5,236 bases of DNA from Gammaproteobacteria bacterium (GTDB lineage Bacteria; Pseudomonadota; Gammaproteobacteria; Pseudomonadales; Pseudohongiellaceae), in the NCBI GenBank assembly GCA_002727755.1, contig PBXX01000079.1, positions 8,324 to 13,559 of the forward strand. Direction: 5' to 3'. Position 1 is the first letter of the stretch. Each line of letters starts with the position of its first letter. The translations under genes and the position numbers were made by a program. A model generated the notes under the pieces. The model was not told where the DNA came from, did no database searches, and was given only the letters and a program-made list of their open reading frames with translations. Shown here in pieces: positions 1 to 5,236 of this stretch.

Positions 1-393
1 GAGCTAATGGAACAATTTGCAGCTAGATTGGGTAAAGATTCTGTACTTAAAGTAAGAACCACTCCTAGCTATTGCCCAGAGCTTGCGATTAAGCAGGTAC
101 GCTACGACCAAATAGGAAACTTGAAAATAGAACAGGAATTAATATCTTCGACTCCTCGTCCTTTCATGCTACTTCAGAACCCAAGAGAACTTACAGTTAA
201 AGATGGGAAGTTATACAATCAAGAAAATATTACTATCATTAGTGGCCCAGAGAGAATTGAAACACAATGGTGGAATACAAGTGATGTACTCAGAGATTAT
301 TACGTCGCATTTGAACGAAATGGTAGCCGACTGTGGATATATAGAGAACGTAAAGAGAAAAAAAAGTGGTACTTACACGGATATTTCTCATAA
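1..393 (+). CDS. imuB: ImuB, Y-family polymerase-like SOS mutasome subunit (C-terminal part only)
   Basis: This is the last 130 residues of a protein whose reading frame is open through base 1. The ATG at 7 is an internal methionine, so the true start is outside the window. The tail carries the ImuB signature: a GPERIETQWW motif, then RDYYVAFE, RLWIYRER and a final WYLHGYFS, which match the conserved C-terminus of this family. ImuB proteins resemble DinB-type Y-family polymerases but lack the catalytic acidic residues. They act as the hub of the ImuA-ImuB-DnaE2 translesion complex, binding the beta clamp and DnaE2 (family knowledge; the catalytic-like core and clamp motif are not visible here). 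Its partner polymerase lies immediately downstream but on the opposite strand. The stop is TAA at 391-393. No U-rich terminator follows on this strand, so readthrough antisense to dnaE2 is possible. Alternatives are unlikely given the motif match. Confidence 0.9.
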   Translation, partial: ELMEQFAARLGKDSVLKVRTTPSYCPELAIKQVRYDQIGNLKIEQELISSTPRPFMLLQNPRELTVKDGKLYNQENITIISGPERIETQWWNTSDVLRDYYVAFERNGSRLWIYRERKEKKKWYLHGYFS

Positions 394-395
394 AA

Positions 396-430
396 AGTTA
401 GTGCTCATATCATCTGCATATACACTAACT
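396..430 (-). terminator. Weak intrinsic terminator candidate in the imuB/dnaE2 convergent gap
   Basis: An 8-bp perfect inverted repeat, AGTTAGTG (396-403) and CACTAACT (423-430), encloses a 19-nt loop. Read on the minus strand, the stem is followed by a short T run (395-392), so it could end dnaE2 transcription. It overlaps the dnaE2 stop codon (TAG at 431-429), and the T run lies in the imuB stop codon region. On the plus strand the stem is followed by AAGCAAAA and not by a T tract, so it should not stop imuB transcripts efficiently. The stem is AT-rich and the loop long, so efficiency is doubtful. Confidence 0.35.
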
Positions 431-3400
431 AAGCAAAATCTTTTGAACATGATTCTAGTGCTCCTAACCAATGACTAAGGTCAACTAGCTCTTTCGCAAT
501 CAGATGAGTAACTCCCTCACTCTTTTGTACCTGTCCAATTACCCCCATCAAAGTTGATTGCCTTACAATAGATCTCAACCGTTCACCTAAATTAGGCCAA
601 ACAACCACATTAGTAAAACCGCTTTCATCTTCAAGTGTTAAAAATGTAACACCCGAAGCTGTCATTGGTCGTTGACGGCAAGTAACTAACCCAACTACTT
701 TAACGCTAACCTTATCAGAAATATTATCAAGCTCACTTGCTAAGACAACTTGGTAGCAATTCAAATGCTCTCGATATAGTGCAACTGGATGCGTTCGCAA
801 TGTGAATCCGGTTGAAGCATAGTCACCAAATACGTTTTCATTTTCATTAACAGTTGGCAAAAGCACATCTACGTCGAAATCGTTTTTAACAAATCTTTCG
901 TTTGAAAAAAAACTATTCGAAAAATCGTCACTAATTTTATCAATCGCTGATGCTTGCCAGAATGCTCTGTGACGATCTCCACTAAGAGCGCTTAATGCGT
1001 CGGCGGCAGCCAAAGATTCAAGATCTCTCTTATTAATTCGACAGCGAAATACTAACTCTTGTATATCTGAAAATTGGCCAGCTTGCCTAGCTTTGACTAT
1101 ACTCAGAGAAGCATTTTCTGATAATCCTTTTACCATTCTAAAACCAATGCGTAGTGCCGGCTTCGAGGTCATTTCATCGTAAGGGTTTATACGCTCAAAT
1201 GTACTGTCAAACTCTAAAGTACTGTCAAGGTAACTGCGATTGATATCTATTGGTAAGATTTCGACACCGTGACGTTTCGCGTCACTGATAAGTTGAGCAG
1301 GCATATAAAACCCCATAGGTTGGCTATTTAGTAAAGCACAGCAAAAAGCAGCTGGATGATAATATTTAAGCCACGATGATATGTAGGCTATTAAGGCAAA
1401 ACTTGCTGAGTGAGATTCTGGAAAACCATAGTCTCCGAAACCTTTAATCTGTTTAAATAACTTCTCTGCAAATTCCAGTTCATAACCTCGCTTTAGCATT
1501 CCTTTAATTAATTTTTCTTTATAGGGCTCTAATCCATCTCTACGCTTCCAGGCAGCCATAGCTCGTCTTAGCTGATCAGCTTCGCCGCCAGAGAAACCTG
1601 CTGCAACTATCGCTAACTGCATGACTTGCTCTTGAAATATTGGAACACCTAAAGTCCTTTCTAATACCTCCCTTACCTCACTGCTGGGGTAGTGAACATC
1701 CTCCTGTCCGTTGCGTCGATTGAGGTAGGGATGAACCATATCCCCCTGAATAGGTCCGGGCCTCACAACAGCAATTTGAATAACAAGGTCATAGTAGCTA
1801 CGAGGTTTTAAACGGGGAAGCATGCTCATCTGAGCTCGGGATTCAATTTGAAAGACGCCTATGGTGTCAGCCTTGCATATCATCTCATAGACATTAGAGT
1901 CTTCTGGTGGAATATTCTGAATGCAAATTGACTCTCTACTATAGTCGCTAATTAGTGAGAAGCTTTTTTTTAATACAGTCAGCATACCTAGAGCTAACAC
2001 ATCAATTTTCAGTAATCCAAGTGCCTCTATATCATTCTTATCCCACTGTATGACAGTGCGATCTTCCATCGCAGCATTCTCTATTGGGACAATGTCTGAT
2101 AGGTTTTTTTCACTAATAATAAACCCACCTACATGTTGCGAAAGATTTCGGGGGAAACCCAATAGAGACTGGGTCACGAAGAGTAATTTTTTAATAGTTG
2201 GATCTTCATAATCAAGTTTGGCATCACTCAGCTGGTCTTCTAGATTAGAGCCCCACCAGTAGATAGATTTTGACAGATGATCTAATAATTTACCGCTCAG
2301 ACCTAAAGCTTTACCAACATCTTTTATCGCACTTCTGGAACGATAAGTTGTAATACTAGCTACAATCCCAGCTCTCTCCCTTCCGTACTTGAAATATATA
2401 TACTGAATAACCTCCTCTCGCCTATCATTCTCGAAATCTACATCAATATCCGGGGGTTCATTTCTCTCTTTGGAAAGAAACCTTTCAAAAAGTACTTCAA
2501 CCTTTTCAGGATCAACTTCCGTAATACCAAGACAATAGCAAACTATCGAATTTGCGGCAGAGCCTCTTCCTTGGCAAAGTATCTTCTGCTTTCTTGCGAA
2601 TGAGACGATGTCATAGACGGTTAAAAAGTAATGCTCGTAATTAAGAGATTTAATAAGTCGTAATTCATGCTCAATAATCTTATGTGCCTTTTCACTTATA
2701 CCTTCAGGCCAACGTTGCTCTATCCCTATCCGAGTCAATTTACTTAACCACTCATAAGCTGTGTATCCAGAAGGGACCAACTCCTTTGGATACTCATAGG
2801 TCAACTCATCCAATGAGAAAGAGCACTTTTGAGCAATTTGTATGGTTGATTCCATAAGTTTTTTAGGAAATAACTTCCTGATGGTATTGCGTGGGCGCAA
2901 GAATCTCTGCCCATTGCTCTCTATATCAAATCCGAGCTCATTAATTTTTTTAGTTAAACGAATAGCCGTTACGGTATCTTGTAGTACACGACGCTCACAA
3001 ACATGCATGTAAACACCACCAGCTGCGCATAGTGGTATTTGTAATTCATCTCCTAATTTCTCTAAAAACCGAAGTTTGTATCGATCATCACCTCGAAGTA
3101 GTAATTCAGCTGCTATCCAGAGCTTTCTACTAAATTTATTTTTCAACCATGCTGCTTCTTCAGTTAGCGCTTTGTATTTCTTTAGGACATCTGGTATCCA
3201 TAGAACAAAACAATCTGCCAGTATGAATTGTTTAATGGATAACTTATCAATCGAATAACTTCCTTTTTTAGCTTGCCTACGAGCATGAGTAATAACATTG
3301 CAAATCTGACTATAGCCTCGCTTATTCTCTGCTAATAAAACAAGGTGGCACCCGTCTTTTAATATAAACTCACTTCCTATTATGAGTTTTATACTAAAAT

Positions 3401-3629
3401 TCTTAGCTGCCATATGAGCTCGCACAATCCCACTAACTGAGCATTCATCAGTAATAGCGATAGCTCGATAACCCAGTTCATTAGCTCGTTCAACAATTTC
3501 TTCCGGAAACGATGCTCCTCTTAAGAAGCTGAAATTAGTAATGCAATGTAACTCGGCATAATCTCGGCAATCTAACTCTGCAGATAGTTTGGGGTATTTC
3601 TTAATTTTCTTTGGGGTGAGTAGCTCCAT
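429..3629 (-). CDS. dnaE2: Error-prone DNA polymerase DnaE2 (ImuC), SOS mutasome catalytic subunit
   Basis: A full-length (1066 aa) C-family polymerase, close to the usual DnaE2 size. DnaE2 extends past lesions with low fidelity as part of the ImuA-ImuB-DnaE2 complex. It relies on ImuB for clamp binding (family knowledge). The N-terminal PHP domain begins with AELHCITNFSFLRGAS (residues 25-40), the ImuC-type version, and includes ITDECS (59-64). Palm motifs are GRGSAANS (354-361), PPDIDVDF with the catalytic aspartates (392-399), SQHVGGF (497-503) and the third aspartate D543 in KIDVLALGML. Further conserved blocks are VFQIESRAQM (592-601), RPGPIQGD (623-630) and FGDYGFPESHSASFA (731-745). 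A helix-hairpin-helix region (about 826-885) and an OB fold (about 973-1050) follow, and the protein ends in SKDFA, like the family's usual RDF ending. The ATG at 3629 is the most upstream possible start, since an in-frame TAG lies only 9 nt before it (3641-3639). A weak TAGG is spaced 8 nt from it. It is probably under direct LexA control and convergent with imuB. No frameshift or missing catalytic residue was seen. Confidence 0.97.
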   Translation of the reverse strand: MELLTPKKIKKYPKLSAELDCRDYAELHCITNFSFLRGASFPEEIVERANELGYRAIAITDECSVSGIVRAHMAAKNFSIKLIIGSEFILKDGCHLVLLAENKRGYSQICNVITHARRQAKKGSYSIDKLSIKQFILADCFVLWIPDVLKKYKALTEEAAWLKNKFSRKLWIAAELLLRGDDRYKLRFLEKLGDELQIPLCAAGGVYMHVCERRVLQDTVTAIRLTKKINELGFDIESNGQRFLRPRNTIRKLFPKKLMESTIQIAQKCSFSLDELTYEYPKELVPSGYTAYEWLSKLTRIGIEQRWPEGISEKAHKIIEHELRLIKSLNYEHYFLTVYDIVSFARKQKILCQGRGSAANSIVCYCLGITEVDPEKVEVLFERFLSKERNEPPDIDVDFENDRREEVIQYIYFKYGRERAGIVASITTYRSRSAIKDVGKALGLSGKLLDHLSKSIYWWGSNLEDQLSDAKLDYEDPTIKKLLFVTQSLLGFPRNLSQHVGGFIISEKNLSDIVPIENAAMEDRTVIQWDKNDIEALGLLKIDVLALGMLTVLKKSFSLISDYSRESICIQNIPPEDSNVYEMICKADTIGVFQIESRAQMSMLPRLKPRSYYDLVIQIAVVRPGPIQGDMVHPYLNRRNGQEDVHYPSSEVREVLERTLGVPIFQEQVMQLAIVAAGFSGGEADQLRRAMAAWKRRDGLEPYKEKLIKGMLKRGYELEFAEKLFKQIKGFGDYGFPESHSASFALIAYISSWLKYYHPAAFCCALLNSQPMGFYMPAQLISDAKRHGVEILPIDINRSYLDSTLEFDSTFERINPYDEMTSKPALRIGFRMVKGLSENASLSIVKARQAGQFSDIQELVFRCRINKRDLESLAAADALSALSGDRHRAFWQASAIDKISDDFSNSFFSNERFVKNDFDVDVLLPTVNENENVFGDYASTGFTLRTHPVALYREHLNCYQVVLASELDNISDKVSVKVVGLVTCRQRPMTASGVTFLTLEDESGFTNVVVWPNLGERLRSIVRQSTLMGVIGQVQKSEGVTHLIAKELVDLSHWLGALESCSKDFA

Positions 3630-3680
3630 AATAAAGGCCTAATATACTGTATATATATACAGTATATTAGGCCTTTATTA
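3629..3680. repeat. Perfect 52-bp palindrome centred on the LexA box
   Basis: Every base from 3629 to 3654 pairs with its mirror base from 3680 back to 3655, with no spacer and no mismatch. The symmetry breaks at 3628/3681. Each 26-bp arm contains AATAAAGGCCTAATATACTG running into an alternating (AT) centre. The left edge includes the first base of the dnaE2 start codon. LexA recognition needs only about the central 16-20 bp, so the remaining 16 bp on each side is unexplained symmetry. It could extrude as a cruciform because the centre is alternating AT. A chimeric assembly join should be excluded. Confidence 0.95.
3645..3664. promoter_or_regulatory. LexA operator (SOS box) of dnaE2
   Basis: The core CTGT (3647-3650), ATATATAT (3651-3658), ACAG (3659-3662) is the gammaproteobacterial LexA consensus CTGT-N8-ACAG with the ideal alternating AT spacer and TA flanks on both sides. 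It lies 16-35 nt upstream of the dnaE2 start codon and overlaps the predicted -10 element and transcription start. Bound LexA should therefore block RNA polymerase until RecA-stimulated LexA cleavage. Such a near-ideal symmetric site is expected to bind LexA tightly (inference from the known consensus). Confidence 0.93.
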
Positions 3681-3690
3681 AACACAACAA
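3661..3690 (-). promoter_or_regulatory. Predicted sigma70 promoter of dnaE2
   Basis: Read on the minus strand, TTGTTG (3690-3685) and TATACT (3666-3661) are separated by 18 nt and resemble the -35 and -10 consensus. Transcription would start near 3654, close to the centre of the palindrome, giving a leader of about 25 nt that carries only one palindrome arm and so cannot fold back on itself. The -10 lies inside the LexA box, the usual geometry for direct repression. This is a prediction from sequence similarity only. Confidence 0.55.
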
Positions 3691-3925
3691 AATTCCTCAT
3701 ACAAACCTCCGATTTAAGAAATTGCTTTATCGGTGGGCGTAAGTACTTTTAAAAGCACTTTTTTAGTGCAAATTTATGTAACAACTACTTATGACTGGCT
3801 AATAAAACCACCGAAATGAAAGAAAATCTTGTATTTCGGAATTTTGGCTCACTTTTTGCTGTTATCTAAATACAGCAGAAATTTCTGCTCTAATTTCTAG
3901 AATTAACTAAGGGATCAGACACATT
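3681..3925. other. AT-rich divergent intergenic region with several inverted repeats
   Basis: No convincing coding sequence is present here. Visible structures are as follows. An imperfect palindrome lies at 3742-3759 (AGTACTTTT/AAAAGCACT, one mismatch). A small hairpin GCACT-TTTTT-AGTGC lies at 3755-3769. Another hairpin, CCGAAAT (3811-3817) with ATTTCGG (3833-3839), has a 15-nt loop. ATCGGTGG (3729-3736) can pair either with CCTCCGAT (3706-3713, one mismatch) or, for seven bases, with CCACCGA (3808-3814). The region must hold the promoter of the porin gene, but I find no good -35/-10 pair for it. I recognise no known riboswitch or small RNA. Confidence 0.5.
3857..3889 (+). promoter_or_regulatory. 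Overlapping inverted repeats upstream of the porin gene (possible operator)
   Basis: TGCTGT (3857-3862) and ACAGCA (3872-3877) form an inverted repeat with a 9-nt spacer. Its right half overlaps a perfect 16-bp palindrome, AGCAGAAA/TTTCTGCT (3874-3889). The result is three related half sites (TGCTG, CAGCA, CTGCT) 37-69 bp before the start codon. This is a typical position for an operator or for competing hairpins in a leader. The regulator is unknown. It is not a LexA box, because the CTGT to ACAG gap is 9 and not 8. Confidence 0.35.
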
Positions 3926-4663
3926 ATGAAAACAAAACTTACTTCGCTGGCTTTAGCGAGCTTACTAATGTCTTCCGGAGCCACATACGCAGAATGGAGC
4001 GCTAACGTAGGCGTTACCAACAACTACCTCTGGCGGGGTTTGACGCAATCGATAAATGAACCAGCTATACAGGGCGGCATAGACTACGCCAGCGATAGTG
4101 GTTTTTACCTAGGTACTTGGGCATCTAACGTGTCATATGATTCAGACGATGCGTACTCATATGAGCACGACATGTATTTCGGTTATGCATGGGAGGCAGG
4201 TGGCGTTTCGTATGACCTAAGCTATCTTTACTTCAACTACGATGAAAATGCAGGCTATGACTTCGGTGAAGTCACTGCAGCTATTGGTTATGGAAATTTT
4301 AGTGCCTCCATTTCACTCCTAACTAACGCCGAACCTGACGAAGGACCTGGTGAAGATTTTGGTTTCGCGAAGGCATCTTACACTTCCCTTGATTACGCCA
4401 TACCACTAGACAGTGGAGCTGAAATTGGACTTCACGCTGGTTTCCACGAGGGTGATTTCATGTATTCATTTAACGGCGCTACCGATGACTACTGGGACTA
4501 TAATATAAGTATCGCGAAAGATGGCTTTTTCGCTATGGTTAGTATGACAACTCTCGGTGATGATGACGATAATGATGGTATAGAAGACTATGCAAGCATG
4601 TCTGCCAGAGATAACGATGAAGTAAAATTTGTGGTGGGATGGAGCACTGACTTCGAGTTGTAG
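3926..4663 (+). CDS. Putative outer membrane porin, TorF / Gcw_chp (TIGR02001-like) family
   Basis: This is a 245-residue exported protein. A signal peptide is clear: MKTK, a hydrophobic stretch (about residues 5-15) and a likely signal peptidase I cut after A22 in ATYA|EWS. The mature start, SANVGVTNNYLWRGLTQS (25-42), followed by GGIDYASDSGFYLGTWASNV (50-69), is the hallmark of the Gcw_chp/TorF family. The rest alternates short polar/aromatic beta strands with turns, consistent with a small outer membrane barrel. The substrate is unknown. By my count the mature chain has about 41 Asp/Glu against 5 Lys/Arg and no Cys, so it is extremely acidic. An Asp-rich loop at 212-221 fits the DxDxDGxxD calcium-binding pattern. 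The chain ends in WSTDFEL, so the usual C-terminal aromatic residue sits two positions early. An AAGGG (3909-3913) 12 nt before the ATG is a rather distant ribosome binding site. Stops are tandem (TAG TGA). The gene is monocistronic, between a divergent dnaE2 and a terminator. Family call is fairly sure; function is not. Confidence 0.85.
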   Translation: MKTKLTSLALASLLMSSGATYAEWSANVGVTNNYLWRGLTQSINEPAIQGGIDYASDSGFYLGTWASNVSYDSDDAYSYEHDMYFGYAWEAGGVSYDLSYLYFNYDENAGYDFGEVTAAIGYGNFSASISLLTNAEPDEGPGEDFGFAKASYTSLDYAIPLDSGAEIGLHAGFHEGDFMYSFNGATDDYWDYNISIAKDGFFAMVSMTTLGDDDDNDGIEDYASMSARDNDEVKFVVGWSTDFEL

Positions 4664-4716
4664 TGAGCTGAAACAGTGACCTCAAACTACCCGATCGATT
4701 AAATCAACCTATTAAG

Positions 4717-4746
4717 AAAGCCACCCTACAGGAGGGTGGCTTTTTT
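4717..4746 (+). terminator. Strong intrinsic terminator, probably bidirectional
   Basis: GCCACCCT (4720-4727) and AGGGTGGC (4733-4740) form a perfect GC-rich 8-bp stem around the 5-nt loop ACAGG. It is extended by three A-T pairs and followed by TTTTTT (4741-4746), then ATTTT. It lies about 55 bp after the porin stop codon. On the minus strand the stem is followed by TTTCTTAAT, so it may also terminate the convergent SulP gene, whose stop codon is 13 bp from the T run. Confidence 0.93.
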
Positions 4747-4759
4747 ATTTTCAGTAAAT

Positions 4760-5236
4760 CTAATTCTCAGCTGGACTTCCTAGAATATAATCTCTGGTCG
4801 CCTCTAACGCTGCCCTCCGACTTTCAAAGAACATATCGTCCGATACACTTCCTTCCTGCAAACCAAGTACAACTTTTTTTACGTCTGGGTTCATGCCGGA
4901 AATAAAAATTTTCTTGTTAGAACCCACTGCATCCTCACTTATTGTCGCTACTGCCCTGGAAGCCGATACATCAAGAAAAGGCACCTCAGAGAAATCCATA
5001 ATTAGTGCGGTGCTATTTTTTGTTTTTTCTCTCACGTGATGACCTAAATCTGCGGCTGCACCGAAACTCAGCGGCCCATTGAAGTCAAAAAGAGTTGCAC
5101 GATCAGATACAGTATCCAGAATTTCTTTTTCTTCAGAGGATAACACTGAATTTGACTGAGACGATTGGTCTACGACTTTAGCCAGCTGTAAATCAGCTAT
5201 CTGCTTAACAAAAGCCAAAGACGCTAGCACGACTCC
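4760..5236 (-). CDS. SulP-family anion transporter, C-terminal STAS domain (partial)
   Basis: The frame is open to the right edge of the window. The GTG at 5230 is an internal valine, so the N-terminal membrane part (usually 10-14 helices) is missing. The visible 158 residues begin with GVVLASLAFVKQIADL, matching the end of the last transmembrane helix of SulP proteins. A polar linker and a STAS domain follow (about residues 45-150 counted from 5230). The STAS features are LFDFNGPLSFGAAADL (47-62), ALIMDFSEVPFLDVSASRAV (75-94) and KKIFISGMNPDVKKVVLGL (106-124). SulP proteins are inner membrane transporters or exchangers of sulfate, bicarbonate or dicarboxylates. The STAS domain is cytoplasmic and regulatory. 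The substrate cannot be told from this part. The serine of DVS (S89) lines up by eye with the phosphorylated serine of SpoIIAA-type STAS proteins. A standalone anti-sigma antagonist is unlikely, because the frame carries the SulP helix upstream. The TAG stop (4762-4760) lies close to a shared terminator. Confidence 0.88.
   Translation of the reverse strand, partial: GVVLASLAFVKQIADLQLAKVVDQSSQSNSVLSSEEKEILDTVSDRATLFDFNGPLSFGAAADLGHHVREKTKNSTALIMDFSEVPFLDVSASRAVATISEDAVGSNKKIFISGMNPDVKKVVLGLQEGSVSDDMFFESRRAALEATRDYILGSPAEN

Noticed and set aside
203..478. 91-residue plus-strand open frame overlapping the imuB end and the dnaE2 3' end
   Set aside because: It lies in a different frame across the well-supported imuB tail and runs antisense into dnaE2. 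It has no recognisable motif.
3076..3258. 60-residue plus-strand open frame inside dnaE2
   Set aside because: It is antisense to a conserved full-length polymerase gene and has no family resemblance, so it is a shadow frame.
3643..3648. Plus-strand TATACT as a -10 element making the LexA palindrome a bidirectional promoter
   Set aside because: The hexamer is present by symmetry, but no acceptable -35 lies 15-19 bp upstream on the plus strand, and the next plus-strand gene is about 280 bp away.
3573..3715. Short minus-strand frame starting at an ATG (3700-3698) preceded by GGAGG with a 5-nt gap, upstream of dnaE2
   Set aside because: The ribosome binding site looks good, but the frame runs through the LexA palindrome and into the dnaE2 start in another frame, encodes an unremarkable short peptide of about 43 residues, and lies upstream of the predicted dnaE2 transcription start. 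It is probably chance, although it would deserve attention if the mapped start were further upstream.
3859..3875. Second LexA-like site (CTGT...ACAG) before the porin gene
   Set aside because: The gap between CTGT and ACAG is 9 bp and not 8, and the spacer TATCTAAAT is not alternating, so LexA is not expected to bind well.
5228..5230. GTG as the start codon of a standalone 156-residue STAS protein
   Set aside because: The frame continues upstream to the window edge with residues typical of the last SulP transmembrane helix, so this is an internal valine of a larger transporter.

Overview
The window looks like a chromosomal segment of a gammaproteobacterium, probably marine or salt-adapted. 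The evidence is a textbook gammaproteobacterial LexA operator (CTGT-N8-ACAG), an ImuB/DnaE2 SOS mutagenesis pair, a very acidic TorF/Gcw_chp-type outer membrane protein, a SulP transporter and AT-rich intergenic DNA. The taxonomic placement is inference; there is no rRNA or other marker.

Layout. At 1-393 (+) is the C-terminal end of ImuB, the non-catalytic Y-family subunit of the SOS mutasome. At 429-3629 (-) is a complete DnaE2 (ImuC), the error-prone replicative-type polymerase that works with ImuB. The two genes face each other tail to tail, 35 bp apart, rather than lying head to tail as in the well-known imuA-imuB-dnaE2 operons. Directly upstream of dnaE2 is an ideal LexA box at the exact centre of a perfect 52-bp palindrome (3629-3680), overlaid on a plausible sigma70 promoter. 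dnaE2 therefore appears to be its own SOS transcription unit.

A 296-bp divergent intergenic region (3630-3925) separates dnaE2 from a 245-residue predicted outer membrane porin-like protein at 3926-4663 (+). This region has several inverted repeats close to the porin gene. The porin gene ends in tandem stop codons and a strong intrinsic terminator (4717-4746). That terminator probably also serves the convergent gene at 4760-5236 (-), the C-terminal STAS domain of a SulP anion transporter whose membrane part lies outside the window.

Functionally, the first two genes belong together: after DNA damage LexA is cleaved, DnaE2 and ImuB (with ImuA, expected to the left) are made, and they perform mutagenic translesion synthesis. 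The porin and the transporter are envelope genes with no visible link to SOS. I see no clearly undescribed system. The most unusual things are the operator-centred palindrome and the convergent, split arrangement of imuB and dnaE2.
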